A stretch of DNA of 64,000 nt from an uncultured Vibrio sp. Its GTDB lineage: Bacteria > Pseudomonadota > Gammaproteobacteria > Enterobacterales > Vibrionaceae. The DNA is taken from contig NZ_OY776223.1 of assembly GCF_963675395.1 (NCBI RefSeq), forward strand, positions 3,038,001 to 3,102,000. The letters are read 5' to 3'. Shown here piece by piece: positions 38,716 through 48,669 of this stretch. Both the position numbers and the translations under genes were made by a program. A model generated the notes under the pieces. The model was not told where the DNA came from and searched no databases. It worked only from the letters and a program-made list of their open reading frames with translations. Position 1 is the first letter of the stretch; every line of letters begins with the position of its first letter.

Positions 38716-39654
38716 ATGAGCGAAAAGTTACAAAAAGTATTAGCACGTGCTGGTCACGGTTCTCGTCGTGAGATTGAATCGTTAATTAAATCTGGCCGCG
38801 TAAGCGTGAACGGTAATGTTGCTAAACTTGGTGAAAGACTTGAAGATGAAAGCAGTGTCGTTCGTATCGATGGTCACATTGTGTCTGCGAAGATACAAGA
38901 GGAAGTGGTCTGTCGTGTGCTGGCATACTATAAGCCTGAAGGTGAACTGTGTACTCGTCATGATCCAGAAGGTCGCCGTACTGTTTTTGATCGCCTGCCA
39001 AAAATTCGTGGCTCGCGTTGGATTTCAGTAGGTCGTCTGGATGCAAACACTTCAGGTCTACTGCTTTTCACTACGGATGGTGAATTGGCAAACCGCCTAA
39101 TGCACCCAAGTCGCCAGGTTGAGCGTGAATATCTAGTACGTGTGTTCGGTGAAGTAACTGAACAAAAAGTTCGTAATCTAGTAAAAGGCGTTGAGCTAGA
39201 AGATGGCATGGCACGCTTCGAAGATATTGTTTATGCTGGTGGTGAAGGTATGAACCACACTTTCTATGTTGTAATCAACGAAGGTCGTAACCGAGAAGTC
39301 CGTCGTCTATGGGAATCTCAAGATTGTACGGTAAGTCGCCTGAAGCGTGTTCGTTACGGTGATATCTTCCTAGACAAAAAGCTGCCGCGCGGTGGCTGGA
39401 TGGAACTGGATCTGAAAGAAGTAAACTACCTGCGTGAGCTAGTAGAACTTCGTCCAGAAAAAGAAACCATGCTTGATCTGAACAAAGACAATACCTCTCG
39501 TAAGCGTGAGCGCGCACGTAGCCAAAAAATTCGTCGTGCAGTTAAGCGTCACGAAGAGCGTGTCAATACGCCGAAAGGCCGCAGCAATAATCCTGCTCGT
39601 CGTAAGACAAAGAAAAGTGCTGGTGAGCAAGGCGTTCGCAACAAACGTCGTTAA
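38716..39654 (+). CDS. rluB: RluB, 23S rRNA pseudouridine(2605) synthase
   Basis: RluB isomerises U2605 of 23S rRNA to pseudouridine. The 312 residues show an N-terminal S4 RNA-binding domain ([20 protein letters not shown] ... KSGRVSVNG) and the RsuA-type catalytic domain with the nucleophile Asp in [20 protein letters not shown]. The last 55 residues are very basic and probably disordered ([12 protein letters not shown] ... GVRNKRR), as is common for RluB. It has its own promoter and terminator. The [20 protein letters not shown] stretch separates RluB from RluE and RsuA. Confidence 0.95.
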   Translation: MSEKLQKVLARAGHGSRREIESLIKSGRVSVNGNVAKLGERLEDESSVVRIDGHIVSAKIQEEVVCRVLAYYKPEGELCTRHDPEGRRTVFDRLPKIRGSRWISVGRLDANTSGLLLFTTDGELANRLMHPSRQVEREYLVRVFGEVTEQKVRNLVKGVELEDGMARFEDIVYAGGEGMNHTFYVVINEGRNREVRRLWESQDCTVSRLKRVRYGDIFLDKKLPRGGWMELDLKEVNYLRELVELRPEKETMLDLNKDNTSRKRERARSQKIRRAVKRHEERVNTPKGRSNNPARRKTKKSAGEQGVRNKRR

Positions 39655-39673
39655 GCGTTGTTAAAAAAATCAG

Positions 39674-39702
39674 AAAGGCTTGCCCATCGGCAAGCCTTTT
39701 TC
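39674..39702 (+). terminator. Intrinsic terminator of rluB
   Basis: AAAGGCTTGCC and GGCAAGCCTTT form a perfect 11-bp stem around CATC, followed by TT, 19 bp after the rluB stop; the inverse direction has an A-run, so it may also serve the convergent yciU unit. Confidence 0.88.
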
Positions 39703-39723
39703 ATTACGATAAAGAGGAAGGCG

Positions 39724-40044
39724 TTAATCGCGCTTCCAAAGCATATGACAGAACTTATGGTCTGGGTCTCGGCTGATTAGCATACGAGCGAATACGTCAT
39801 CCAGTACGTCATTTTCCTCATTAACTAGGCCGATACGCACTTCTGCATACACTTCTTTATCGATCTCGAAGCCTACATGTTCAACCCAGTCTTCACCGGT
39901 TTCGACAAGTTCTGAGGCACCACGATCTTCAAATTGCGCAGTAAACAGAATGACATCAGCTGGCTCGAGATTATCCGGAGCCATTTCAAGAAAAATGTCG
40001 TACGCTGCGTCGATAACGTCGTCGTAAGAAATCAAATCAGACAT
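39724..40044 (-). CDS. yciU: YciU / HI1450 family dsDNA-mimic protein (DUF440)
   Basis: This acidic 106-residue protein matches the YciU/HI1450 family: AAYDIFLEMAPDNLEPADVI, FEDRGASELVETGEDWVEHV and DHKFCHMLW. HI1450 is structurally a double-stranded-DNA mimic that may titrate HU-like proteins; the biological role is not settled. The high Asp/Glu content fits that idea. It follows the EF-P-like gene by 2 bp, so the two form an operon. Confidence 0.9.
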   Translation of the reverse strand: MSDLISYDDVIDAAYDIFLEMAPDNLEPADVILFTAQFEDRGASELVETGEDWVEHVGFEIDKEVYAEVRIGLVNEENDVLDDVFARMLISRDPDHKFCHMLWKRD

Positions 40045-40046
40045 GC

Positions 40047-40613
40047 TTATGCTCGGCTCATGTATTTACGTTCTGCAGTGTTAATCACTACTCGGTCACC
40101 CGTCGCAATGTACTCTGGAACTTGAACAGTCAGGCCAGAAGCAAAGCGAGCTGGTTTAGTACGTGCAGACGCTGACGCGCCTTTGATTGATGGGTCAGTT
40201 TCTTCAATCACTAGCTCAACAGAAGATGGCAGTTCAAGGCCAACAGCAGCGCCGTCTACCAAGATAACGTGAATACCTTGCGTGTCTTCGTTAATGAACA
40301 ACATCTCATCGGCAACATCATTCTCTTTAAACGTGTATTGTGAGTAATCTTCGTTATCCATGAAAATGTGCTCATCACCGTCTGCGTATGAGTACACAAC
40401 GGCACGCTTGTTCATATCTACTGTTTCTACAACGTCATCAGACTTGTAACGCTCGTCTACGCGTGCACCTGTTGTCAGGTCAGTACAGCGCATCTTGTAG
40501 ATTTTTGCGCCGCCACGACCACCTGGAGTTGTTACTTCGATGTCTTTAACTAGAAGAGTTTTACCATTAGACTCGATTGCGAAGCCTTTCTTGATTTCAC
40601 TTGCCTTTGGCAT
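40047..40613 (-). CDS. efpL: EfpL (YeiP), elongation factor P-like protein
   Basis: EfpL is an EF-P paralogue that relieves ribosome stalling at certain motifs. The 188 residues comprise the three-domain EF-P fold: a KOW-like N-terminal domain (KASEIKKGFAIESNGKTLLV), then two OB domains, ending in the conserved GLTVQVPEYIATGDRVVINT and RKYMSRA. At the tip loop it reads TPGGRGGAKIYK, with Arg rather than the modified Lys of EF-P, the hallmark of YeiP. An efp gene proper is not in the window. It is the first gene of a two-gene operon with yciU. Confidence 0.93.
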   Translation of the reverse strand: MPKASEIKKGFAIESNGKTLLVKDIEVTTPGGRGGAKIYKMRCTDLTTGARVDERYKSDDVVETVDMNKRAVVYSYADGDEHIFMDNEDYSQYTFKENDVADEMLFINEDTQGIHVILVDGAAVGLELPSSVELVIEETDPSIKGASASARTKPARFASGLTVQVPEYIATGDRVVINTAERKYMSRA

Positions 40614-40805
40614 TGTATATTCCTATTCGTACTTATTAAGCAAAACTCGTTGATTATAGCGCTAAGTTGTCTTTCTGGCATCATAATTCATCTCTGAAAT
40701 TGTGCTGAACGTTGATGAATAAACACGTGATTAGGCTTGATCCAAACTCTGTGCTGGTGGATCATAAGATCCCTGAATCTTAAGCCTGAGATCGCTTTAT
40801 TTCCA

Positions 40806-41573
40806 ATGTCTCTTCCTGTTATTGACTCTAAACAGCCTTTTCAAACCGAATTCGAACCTCTAACCAAAGAAGTACTTATGTGCCTAAAAAGTGGGCTGGG
40901 GCAGAATTTACACAGTGTCTATGTCTATGGCAGCGTTGCTCGAAAAACCGCGGTGACAGGTAAGTCGAACCTAGACTTAGTGGTGGTCACCAAAGCGCCT
41001 TTTGAAGCGAATAGAACGACGCTGTTGAACACCATTAAATGGCGAGCGCAGAAAGGATATCCGCATGTAAATGGTGTCTCAATCCGAACGGCACTAGTCA
41101 GTGACGTTGCCAATCTTGACAGTATTTTTACTTGGGGCTTTATGCTCAAGCATTGTTGTGTCTGTATTTATGGTGATGACTTAGCGGATTGCTTTGGCGA
41201 GTACGTGCCAAGTTGGGAGATTGCCAAACATTGGAATATGGACGTGGAAGAGTGGCTATCGGTCTATCGCACTAAGATTGCCCAGGCTCAAAACGCGCAA
41301 GAGCAAATTCCAGCTCAAACGGCGATTGCGAAAAAGTTACTTCGCGCGTCTTATTCTCTGATTATGTACCGCGATAAACGCTGGTTTGATGATCCATTTG
41401 AATGCGGTCAGGCGTTTTTGACCTACCATCCAGAAAAGCAATTAGAGATCGAAAGGTTGGGCATTTTACTGTCGGGGCGACCTATTCCTAAACGCTCGGT
41501 GATAGGACTTTTGGATAGTTTTGGCGACTGGCTGGTCAAACAGTATCAAAAAACAGAGTTTCGTATTGGCTAA
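40806..41573 (+). CDS. Nucleotidyltransferase-domain protein
   Basis: The 255-residue protein has the nucleotidyltransferase signature near residues 38-60: YVYGSVARKTAVTGKSNLDL, in which GS and a following Asp pattern (GS-x-DLVV) bind metal and NTP. The middle and C-terminal parts (KLLRASYSLIMYRDKRWFDD) look like the helical domain of kanamycin-nucleotidyltransferase-like proteins. The second conserved Asp of the usual DxD is replaced (NLDLVVV has one Asp), so activity is uncertain. I chose the ATG at 40806 over a TTG at 40737. Its stop overlaps the polB stop by 4 bp on the opposite strand. Function is not known. Confidence 0.75.
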   Translation: MSLPVIDSKQPFQTEFEPLTKEVLMCLKSGLGQNLHSVYVYGSVARKTAVTGKSNLDLVVVTKAPFEANRTTLLNTIKWRAQKGYPHVNGVSIRTALVSDVANLDSIFTWGFMLKHCCVCIYGDDLADCFGEYVPSWEIAKHWNMDVEEWLSVYRTKIAQAQNAQEQIPAQTAIAKKLLRASYSLIMYRDKRWFDDPFECGQAFLTYHPEKQLEIERLGILLSGRPIPKRSVIGLLDSFGDWLVKQYQKTEFRIG

Positions 41574-43933
41574 AACAGTCCCATCTGCGGAGCAGACAAG
41601 GTGTCAAAGTCGGTACCAATAAACGGCAGAATGGCATCAGCAACGGGCTTCAGTTGTTTATCAATATAGTGTTGATAGTCAATGAGGCTATTGCGATATT
41701 CATGTGGTTCCGGACCATTGACGGTAATCACGTATTCGATCCGGCCACGGTTCTGATACTGTAATGGTCGACCAAGTTTGGCGTTGATTTGGTCTGCCAG
41801 GCGCGCGGCACGTACTTGGGGCGGAATGTTCTTTTGATATTCGTGCAGTTTACGACGCAGGCGTTTCTGATAAACCAACTGGTCATCGAAATCACCACTA
41901 TTGGTTTTCTCAACCACTTCGCGTACGTACTCACTTGGATCTTCACCATGGAAGATCATGCCATAAAGCGTTTTTTGGAATCTTTGCGCCAACGGTGTCC
42001 AGTCTGTGCGAGCGCTTTCTAGCCCTTTGAAAATAAGCCGCTCGTGTTCGCCTTCACCGATTAAGCCGGCATAACGCTTTTTCGAGCCTGTTTCTGAGCC
42101 ACGGATGGTTGGCATTAAAAATTTGCGGTAGTGGGTCTCGTATTCGATTTCGAGCATGGAGGTGAGGTTATATTCTGAACGAAGGTGAGTCTGCCACCAT
42201 GAGTTAATGTACTCGACTAACTGATTACCGACTTTGTCCGCTTCTGCCTGAGTGTAAGTGCGGTTGAGCGACACAAAGGTTGAGTCTGTATCACCGTAAA
42301 TCACCTGATAACCTTGCTCTTCGATCAGAACTTTAGTCTGTTTCATGATCTCGTGGCCACGCATGGTAATACTGGATGCCAGCCGTGTATCAAAAAAGCG
42401 GCAACCTGACGAACCCAACACGCCATAGAATGAGTTCATGATGATCTTAATCGCTTGAGAGAAGGCTTGTTCGTTGTTCTTCTTGGCAACATCTCGCGCC
42501 GCCCAGAGTTTTTCGATCATCTCGGGCAAAAAGTGCTTGGTGCGATGGAATTGGCCGCCACGAAAACCGGGCACTGCCTGATGGTCTTGTTTGCCTATTT
42601 CAAGCTGTAGGCCTTCAACCAACCCCATTGGATCGATCAGGAACGAGCGGATGATGGAAGGATATAGGCTCTTAAAGTCCAGCACTAAAACGGAATCGTA
42701 AAGGTTTGGGATCGAATCCATCACGTATCCACCGGGGCTGGCTATCCAGTTTTCCGGGTGTAAGTTGGGTGCAACGTAACCCGCGCGGTGAATTTGTGGC
42801 AGATAAAGGTTAGTAAATGCGGCGACGGAGCCGCCAACTCGATCCAGCTCTACGCCAGTCAACCGTGAACGTTCTATCGCGAAGGCGAGCAGGTGCGTAT
42901 GCGCAAATATCTTATTAACCAGCACACAGTCTTGAAGATTGTATTTCGCCAAAGAGGGCTTATCAGAGCGATACATGCGATTGATCTCATCCATTCGATC
43001 ATGCACGTTGTGGATCTCTTTACCTTCGCCGAGCAGTTCCTGAGAGACGGATTCCAGTGACCAAGAGCGAAAATGGTAGGTGGCGGTTTTTAGTGTGTCG
43101 ATACCATCCATCACCACACGACCGGGAATGGAAATGAACCCTTGCTGACTTTGTGAGGAGCTGCGAAAGAAACTCGCCTGATCTGCTCTGCCAATTTTGA
43201 GTTTCATCTTGTGCCATTCTGCTCGCTTGTGCAGTAAGCGGAAGTCGAAGTCAATCACGTTCCAGCCGACAATGACGTCAGGATCGAATTGCTTAAACCA
43301 GACGATAAGAGCGTCCAACAACGCTTTCTCGTCTTGTACCCACTGTATAGGGGTGTCTGCGGGTTCGGGCTCACCTATCATAATGACGCGTGAGTCCATT
43401 GGACTGTCCAGACCGATAGAGTACAGGATTCCTTTTTCAGAACACTCTATGTCTAAAGAGACCACGTGTAATTTAGGCTCAAATTGACCGGATCGGCACT
43501 TGGCGTTTTGAACACGTTGAAATCCGCTCCGAGCTTGATAATTCCCGGTAAACTCTATGCTGCCTCTAATGAAGCGCTCCATCAAATAACGATCAGCAAG
43601 CCGAATATCGCCTTCGTAAGTGGTAATATCGTGCTGTACAAAGTGACCCTGTAATGCAATGGCGTCTCGGGTAAGTTGTGTATAACATGCGACAAGAGCG
43701 GTGTGCTCGAACGTTCTCATATCCAGCACACAGAACTCGACGTGAATACGGTTTGACTGAGCGATCTCTCTGGCTTGCTCTGCGTCTGACTGTGCAATAA
43801 AGAATACCGGTTTCTCTGCGTGAATGAGCAACTGGGTAGGGCCTGCTTCTGTTGACAGCCACAGTTCAATCTGAGTTTGACTCTGGATATCACGCGCCTG
43901 GCGAGTGAGTAGGAATCCTTGCTGGATGTTCAA
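41570..43933 (-). CDS. polB: PolB, DNA polymerase II
   Basis: DNA polymerase II is a family B polymerase used in replication restart and lesion bypass. The 787-residue protein has the exonuclease I motif SLDIECSEKG, and polymerase motifs A (LDFKSLYPSIIRSF), B (KIIMNSFYGVLGS) and C (VIYGDTDSTFV). The length fits E. coli PolB (783). In E. coli it is an SOS gene, but I found no CTG-N10-CAG LexA box immediately upstream here. It is convergent with the nucleotidyltransferase gene and overlaps it by 4 bp. Confidence 0.97.
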   Translation of the reverse strand: MNIQQGFLLTRQARDIQSQTQIELWLSTEAGPTQLLIHAEKPVFFIAQSDAEQAREIAQSNRIHVEFCVLDMRTFEHTALVACYTQLTRDAIALQGHFVQHDITTYEGDIRLADRYLMERFIRGSIEFTGNYQARSGFQRVQNAKCRSGQFEPKLHVVSLDIECSEKGILYSIGLDSPMDSRVIMIGEPEPADTPIQWVQDEKALLDALIVWFKQFDPDVIVGWNVIDFDFRLLHKRAEWHKMKLKIGRADQASFFRSSSQSQQGFISIPGRVVMDGIDTLKTATYHFRSWSLESVSQELLGEGKEIHNVHDRMDEINRMYRSDKPSLAKYNLQDCVLVNKIFAHTHLLAFAIERSRLTGVELDRVGGSVAAFTNLYLPQIHRAGYVAPNLHPENWIASPGGYVMDSIPNLYDSVLVLDFKSLYPSIIRSFLIDPMGLVEGLQLEIGKQDHQAVPGFRGGQFHRTKHFLPEMIEKLWAARDVAKKNNEQAFSQAIKIIMNSFYGVLGSSGCRFFDTRLASSITMRGHEIMKQTKVLIEEQGYQVIYGDTDSTFVSLNRTYTQAEADKVGNQLVEYINSWWQTHLRSEYNLTSMLEIEYETHYRKFLMPTIRGSETGSKKRYAGLIGEGEHERLIFKGLESARTDWTPLAQRFQKTLYGMIFHGEDPSEYVREVVEKTNSGDFDDQLVYQKRLRRKLHEYQKNIPPQVRAARLADQINAKLGRPLQYQNRGRIEYVITVNGPEPHEYRNSLIDYQHYIDKQLKPVADAILPFIGTDFDTLSAPQMGLF

Positions 43934-44257
43934 ATGAGAAAAACCTTATCGATAACTTAAGCCCAGTATTCTAGCACCATGAGATAAGAAGAAAACTCGC
44001 GGTGATGATGGTTGTTGTTTTTGTCATCGAAGCAATTTGGGCGTCAGGACCGGGTATCGAAAGGTAAAACACGCTAAAGAGTGACCTAGAATTTTTACGT
44101 AAGGTTGCTTGTCTACAGATTAATCAGTTGACGGGGATGTTGAGTTGCTCTGGGGAATATAAAATCTAGTTGCTTGATTTATTACAATTAATGATGTTTA
44201 TTAGCTTGTATTATATTTCGGTTCTGCACGCGACACTCTGAAATTACGGAGTGAGTT
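43934..44257. other. Intergenic gap upstream of the uvrY unit
   Basis: The gap separates divergent polB from the small frame and uvrY. An inverted repeat, CACTC and GAGTG, at 44233-44254 lies just before the small frame. No LexA box or RNA gene was recognised. Confidence 0.4.
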
Positions 44258-44386
44258 ATGAATAAGTTCTTGCTAAAGTTTGCGTTTGAGCACATATTCA
44301 TAGAAAGCAATTTTTCGTCAAATACGTTAGTATTAGACGTCATACTGATACCCACGTTGAATATCATGTGGGTGCAGAACCAATAG
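44258..44386 (+). CDS. Possible small protein encoded before uvrY
   Basis: A 42-codon frame (MNKFLLKFAFEHIFIES ... IMWVQNQ) starts at an ATG with GGAG 6 nt upstream and ends 19 nt before the uvrY start. It is hydrophobic, with two short apolar stretches but no clear full membrane helix. I recognise no family. Its position and good ribosome binding site suggest that it is translated and co-transcribed with uvrY, but it is short and could be chance. Confidence 0.35.
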   Translation: MNKFLLKFAFEHIFIESNFSSNTLVLDVILIPTLNIMWVQNQ

Positions 44387-44405
44387 AAAGTGTGGAGATA
44401 CAAGT

Positions 44406-45050
44406 TTGATAAATGTTTTCCTTGTAGATGATCACGAGCTGGTTCGCACAGGGATACGACGTATTATTGAAGACGTCCGTGGAATGAACGTAGCAGGAGA
44501 AGCTGACAGCGGTGAAGAGGCAGTAAAATGGTGTCGCAGTAATCATGCTGACGTCGTTTTGATGGACATGAACATGCCGGGGATCGGTGGTTTAGAAGCC
44601 ACTAAGAAGATTCTTCGCTTGAACCCAGATGTAAAAATCATCGTACTTACCGTTCATACTGAAAATCCATTTCCAACCAAAGTGATGCAGGCGGGTGCTT
44701 CTGGTTATTTAACCAAAGGTGCAGGTCCGGACGAGATGGTAAATGCCATTCGTGTGGTAAATAGTGGGCAGCGTTATATCTCTCCAGAGATTGCGCAGCA
44801 GATGGCTCTGAGTCAATTCTCACCAGCCTCTGAGAACCCGTTTAAAGATTTATCTGAACGTGAATTGCAGATCATGTTGATGATCACTAAAGGTCAGAAA
44901 GTAACGGATATTTCTGAACAACTTAACTTGAGTCCAAAAACGGTTAATAGTTATCGCTATCGATTGTTTAGCAAATTGGACATAAATGGCGACGTTGAGT
45001 TAACGCACTTAGCGATTCGTCACGGAATGCTGGATACCGAGACGCTTTAG
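44406..45050 (+). CDS. uvrY: UvrY (VarA/GacA) response regulator
   Basis: This is the 214-residue response regulator of the BarA/UvrY system (VarS/VarA in Vibrio), which activates CsrB-type small RNAs and so controls carbon flow, virulence and quorum-sensing output. The receiver domain has phosphoacceptor Asp54 ([13 protein letters not shown]), and the LuxR-type helix-turn-helix is LTERELQ-like ([20 protein letters not shown] then [19 protein letters not shown]). The start is TTG at 44406, with GGAG 9 nt upstream; the MINV start matches the family. The uvrC start lies 1 nt after its stop, so uvrY-uvrC is a conserved operon. The kinase gene is not in the window. Confidence 0.95.
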   Translation: MINVFLVDDHELVRTGIRRIIEDVRGMNVAGEADSGEEAVKWCRSNHADVVLMDMNMPGIGGLEATKKILRLNPDVKIIVLTVHTENPFPTKVMQAGASGYLTKGAGPDEMVNAIRVVNSGQRYISPEIAQQMALSQFSPASENPFKDLSERELQIMLMITKGQKVTDISEQLNLSPKTVNSYRYRLFSKLDINGDVELTHLAIRHGMLDTETL

Positions 45051-45051
45051 T

Positions 45052-46884
45052 GTGAATCCTCCTTTTGATTCGGCTTCCTTTCTCAAGACAGTAACTCATC
45101 AGCCCGGCGTGTACCGAATGTACAACGCCGACGCTGTTGTTATTTATGTCGGAAAAGCCAAAGACCTCCAGAAACGCCTTTCGAGTTACTTTCGTAAAAA
45201 AGTAGACAGTGAAAAGACGCGTGCACTTGTTCGGAATATTGTCAAAATTGACGTCACGGTAACCCATACCGAGACCGAAGCGCTGATCCTTGAGCACAAT
45301 TACATCAAGCAATACTTACCGAAATACAACGTGCTTTTGCGTGACGATAAGTCCTATCCTTACATTTTTATCAGCGGGCACAAACACCCACGATTATCGA
45401 TGCATCGCGGGGCTAAAAAACGCAAAGGCGAGTATTTTGGTCCTTACCCGGATTCTGGTGCAGTGCGGGAAACGTTACACTTGCTGCAAAAGATATTTCC
45501 AGTTCGTCAGTGCGAAGATACCGTTTATTCGAACCGTACTCGTCCATGTCTGATGTACCAGATTGGGCGTTGTGCAGGACCGTGTGTTAGTTCAATCATA
45601 TCAGACGAAGAATACGCCGAATTGGTGGGTTTTGTGCGTTTATTTCTCCAGGGTAAAGATCAGCAAGTGCTTAAGCAACTGATTGATAAAATGGAGCAAG
45701 CTAGTCAGCAGCTACGCTTTGAAGATGCGGCAAAGTTTCGTGATCAGATTCAGGCAATCCGCCGTGTTCAGGAACAACAGTACGTTTCCGAAGACAGCAT
45801 GGACGACATGGATGTACTCGGGTTTGCACAAGAGAATGGTATTGCGTGTATTCATATCCTAATGATTCGCCAGGGTAAGGTGCTCGGTAGTCGAAGCCAC
45901 TTCCCGAAAATTCCGCAAAATACCAGTCAGCAGGAAGTGTTTGATAGTTTCTTAACCCAGTATTATTTGAGCCACAACGAAGCGCGTACTATTCCTGCCC
46001 GGATTATTTTGAATCAGGAGCTGGCAGAGGATATCGAACCGATTCAAAAAGCGTTGACCGCAGTGGCGGGGCGTAAGGTTCATTTCCATACGTCTCCAAG
46101 TGGGGTAAGGGGTCGCTACCTCAAACTGTCCAATACCAATGCACTCACGGCAATTACCACTAAAATTAATCATAAGATGACCATCAATCAGCGCTTTCAC
46201 GCCCTACGTGAAGTGCTAGATATGGAATCGATAACGCGCATGGAATGTTTTGATATCTCCCATACCATGGGGGAGAGCACCATTGCATCGTGCGTGGTCT
46301 TCAACAATGAAGGTCCAGTTAAACAAGAGTATCGTCGGTACAACATTACGGGTATTACCGGTGGTGATGATTATGCTGCGATGGGACAGGTACTGGATCG
46401 CCGATATTCAAAGCAATTGGATGTGGAAAAAATCCCAGACATCATTTTCATCGATGGTGGTAAAGGTCAGCTAAACCGTGCGAATGAAATCATCTCGCAA
46501 CACTGGGGAGACTGGCCGAAACGCCCAATGATGATTGGTATTGCCAAAGGCGTTACGCGTAAACCCGGGCTGGAAACTTTGATTACTGTCGATGGCAATG
46601 AGTTTAATCTGCCAAGTGATGCACCTGCGCTTCACCTTATCCAGCATATTCGTGACGAAAGCCATAACCATGCGATTGCCGGACATCGAGCGAAACGTGG
46701 TAAAACTCGCCGTACGAGTGTGCTAGAAGGAATCGAAGGTATTGGACCGAAGCGACGCCAAGCTTTGCTAAAATATATGGGCGGATTACAGGAACTTAAA
46801 CGTGCAAGTGTCGAAGAAATCGCCAAAGTACCGGGGATTAGTCACTCTTTAGCAGAAATTATTTTCCAAGCATTGAAACAATAA
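45052..46884 (+). CDS. uvrC: UvrC, excinuclease ABC subunit C
   Basis: UvrC makes the 3' and 5' incisions in nucleotide excision repair with UvrAB. The 610 residues show the GIY-YIG nuclease domain ([20 protein letters not shown]), a cysteine-rich block ([13 protein letters not shown]), the UVR motif ([13 protein letters not shown]), the RNase H-like domain ([24 protein letters not shown]) and a C-terminal helix-hairpin-helix pair ([20 protein letters not shown]). It starts with GTG, one base after the uvrY stop, so translation is coupled. pgsA follows 46 bp downstream in the same direction. Confidence 0.97.
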   Translation: MNPPFDSASFLKTVTHQPGVYRMYNADAVVIYVGKAKDLQKRLSSYFRKKVDSEKTRALVRNIVKIDVTVTHTETEALILEHNYIKQYLPKYNVLLRDDKSYPYIFISGHKHPRLSMHRGAKKRKGEYFGPYPDSGAVRETLHLLQKIFPVRQCEDTVYSNRTRPCLMYQIGRCAGPCVSSIISDEEYAELVGFVRLFLQGKDQQVLKQLIDKMEQASQQLRFEDAAKFRDQIQAIRRVQEQQYVSEDSMDDMDVLGFAQENGIACIHILMIRQGKVLGSRSHFPKIPQNTSQQEVFDSFLTQYYLSHNEARTIPARIILNQELAEDIEPIQKALTAVAGRKVHFHTSPSGVRGRYLKLSNTNALTAITTKINHKMTINQRFHALREVLDMESITRMECFDISHTMGESTIASCVVFNNEGPVKQEYRRYNITGITGGDDYAAMGQVLDRRYSKQLDVEKIPDIIFIDGGKGQLNRANEIISQHWGDWPKRPMMIGIAKGVTRKPGLETLITVDGNEFNLPSDAPALHLIQHIRDESHNHAIAGHRAKRGKTRRTSVLEGIEGIGPKRRQALLKYMGGLQELKRASVEEIAKVPGISHSLAEIIFQALKQ

Positions 46885-46930
46885 GGAAAATCCCGCAACA
46901 TTAGCACGCAATGTGTAAGAGAATAATAAA

Positions 46931-47488
46931 ATGCGATTGAATATCCCGAACATTCTGTCTCTTCTTAGACTGTTCTTAATTCCAGTTTTTGTGGTTGTTT
47001 TTTATCTGCCTTATTCATGGGCACCGTTTGCTTCGGCAATGGTGTTTTGGGTCGCGGGCTTTACCGACTGGTTAGACGGTATGTTGGCCCGTAAACTTGG
47101 CCAAACTTCTCGGTTTGGTGCGTTTATCGATCCTGTGGCTGATAAAGTACTGGTTGCGACTGCGTTGATTTTAATTACCGAATATTACCATTCTATTTGG
47201 GTTACGATTCCCGCGGTAACCATGATTGCCCGAGAAATTATCATCTCCGCTTTAAGAGAGTGGATGGCTGAAATTGGTAAACGCGCCAGTGTTGCCGTCT
47301 CGTGGGTAGGTAAAGTGAAAACTCTGGCACAAATGTTCGCTCTGTGGGTGCTCATTTGGCACTATGACGATTGGATGGTGTGGCTTGGTTTTGCAGCACT
47401 ATATATCGCGACATTCCTAACATATTGGTCAATGATTCAGTATCTTGCAGCTGCAAAAGACGATTTACTCGATGAGAAGCATCATTAA
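46931..47488 (+). CDS. pgsA: PgsA, phosphatidylglycerophosphate synthase
   Basis: PgsA makes phosphatidylglycerophosphate from CDP-diacylglycerol and glycerol 3-phosphate in the inner membrane. The 185 residues include several membrane helices and the complete CDP-alcohol phosphotransferase motif: D46, D49-G50, A53-R54, G63, D67 and D71. Gene order uvrY-uvrC-pgsA is the same as in E. coli. A strong terminator follows, separating it from the tRNA cluster. Confidence 0.97.
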   Translation: MRLNIPNILSLLRLFLIPVFVVVFYLPYSWAPFASAMVFWVAGFTDWLDGMLARKLGQTSRFGAFIDPVADKVLVATALILITEYYHSIWVTIPAVTMIAREIIISALREWMAEIGKRASVAVSWVGKVKTLAQMFALWVLIWHYDDWMVWLGFAALYIATFLTYWSMIQYLAAAKDDLLDEKHH

Positions 47489-47506
47489 TAAATGAGCATT
47501 TATACT

Positions 47507-47533
47507 AAGCAGGCGCCCAAAGCCTGCTTTTTT
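47507..47533 (+). terminator. Intrinsic terminator of uvrY-uvrC-pgsA
   Basis: AAGCAGGC and GCCTGCTT form an 8-bp stem around a 7-nt loop, followed by TTTT, 18 bp past the pgsA stop. Confidence 0.88.
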
Positions 47534-47797
47534 GTGCCCGTTAGAAGTTAATAGCTATTGGCGTACAAAAATAAATGTGATTTAGATCCTGTTTTTCTTA
47601 GTGTTGCTTATCCGATACAACGAATAACCTGATTATGAACGTTTGATGTGAGCTGATTCTCTGGTATCTATGGTAGGGGAGTAGTCAAAGTTTCACGATA
47701 AACAAGTGTATTTGAGCAAGTTTTTGTATTTAAACTAAGCAATCCACCGTCTTTCGCACAAATTCTAGTCAAACGATTTAAAAAAATAAAAATAGTG

Positions 47798-47825
47798 TTG
47801 ACTCGATCGCTCGAATCCGTAGAAT
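47798..47825 (+). promoter_or_regulatory. Promoter of the tRNA operon
   Basis: TTGACT and TAGAAT are separated by 16 bp, followed by the GC-rich discriminator GCATCCCG typical of stringently controlled stable-RNA promoters. It lies about 65 bp before tRNA-Cys. Confidence 0.7.
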
Positions 47826-47890
47826 GCATCCCGTACCCAAGAGAGCACTGCTCAAAAGGGTGGTGAGAAAGTTAAGTTTTCTTGCAATGA

Positions 47891-47964
47891 GGCGCCTTGG
47901 CAGAGTGGCTATGCAGCGGATTGCAAATCCGTGGACCTCGGTTCGACTCCGGGAGGCGCCTCCA
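47891..47964 (+). tRNA. tRNA-Cys (anticodon GCA)
   Basis: This 74-nt gene folds as a cloverleaf with acceptor arms GGCGCCT and AGGCGCC, anticodon loop TTGCAAA, TTCGA T-loop and an encoded TCCA end. It is the first of four tRNAs in one transcript. Confidence 0.97.
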
Positions 47965-48001
47965 TTATTATTTTGAGAGCAAATGGCTTTCGAGAGTAAA
48001 T

Positions 48002-48077
48002 GCGACACTAGCTCAGTTGGTAGAGCGCAACCTTGCCAAGGTTGAGGTCACGAGTTCGAACCTCGTGTGTCGCTCCA
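48002..48077 (+). tRNA. tRNA-Gly (anticodon GCC), copy 1
   Basis: This 76-nt gene has acceptor arms GCGACAC and GTGTCGC, anticodon stem-loop CCTTGCCAAGG and TTCGA T-loop, with encoded CCA. It is identical to copy 2 at 48250. Confidence 0.97.
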
Positions 48078-48156
48078 AAAATTTAAAGATATGGCGTTAA
48101 GCGGTATCAGATGGTGTTTTACTTTTCTGTAAAGGCATCACAAAGTATATTTGTGT

Positions 48157-48243
48157 GCCCTGGTGGTGGAATTGGTAGACACAAGGGATTTAAAATCCCT
48201 CGGCGTTCGCGCTGTGCCGGTTCAAGTCCGGCCCGGGGCACCA
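48157..48243 (+). tRNA. tRNA-Leu (anticodon TAA)
   Basis: This 87-nt class II tRNA has acceptor arms GCCCTGG and CCGGGGC, anticodon loop TTTAAAA, a long variable arm (CGGCGTTCGCGCTG) and encoded CCA. Confidence 0.97.
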
Positions 48244-48249
48244 TCTCAT

Positions 48250-48325
48250 GCGACACTAGCTCAGTTGGTAGAGCGCAACCTTGCCAAGGTTGAGGTCACG
48301 AGTTCGAACCTCGTGTGTCGCTCCA
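48250..48325 (+). tRNA. tRNA-Gly (anticodon GCC), copy 2
   Basis: This 76-nt gene is identical to copy 1 and lies only 6 nt after the tRNA-Leu. It is the last of the four tRNAs and is followed by the terminator at 48333-48362. Confidence 0.97.
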
Positions 48326-48332
48326 AAATTAT

Positions 48333-48362
48333 AAAACCCAGCATATTTATGCTGGGTTTTTT
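48333..48362 (+). terminator. Intrinsic terminator of the tRNA operon
   Basis: AAAACCCAGCATA and TATGCTGGGTTTT form a long perfect stem, followed by TT, 7 nt after the last tRNA. Confidence 0.9.
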
Positions 48363-48635
48363 CGTTTTATCGTTATTCAATGTAACCTGTTTCTACGCTC
48401 ACACAAACCTTTCACTTTCCAATCGCACTCTCTGCTTACATAGAGACGCCTATCTGAATCAATCCCTCTCGCTGTACTGGATTAGTTTTCAGTAAGGTTA
48501 TTTTGTCGGTTTTTTCAGCTTGTTGCATGTTTTTCATTTGGACCTATTACCTTATAGAGAAGATGGTTACAAGTTCTGTGGCTATTAGAAAAATATAATT
48601 GCGTTTGAGATCAATAAATCAATGATTAAAAATCA

Positions 48636-48663
48636 TTGCCAGAAGATTTTATTTTGTGATAAA
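48636..48663 (+). promoter_or_regulatory. Predicted promoter of the norspermidine operon
   Basis: TTGCCA and GATAAA are 16 bp apart, with an extended -10 TGT just before the second box. Transcription would start near 48670, leaving a leader of about 415 nt. The 270 bp before it, back to the tRNA terminator, hold nothing I recognise. Confidence 0.45.
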
Positions 48664-48669
48664 TTCGCG

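Noticed and set aside
43934..44000. LexA box before polB
   Set aside because: polB is SOS-controlled in E. coli, so I looked for CTG-N10-CAG near the start; no acceptable match is present.
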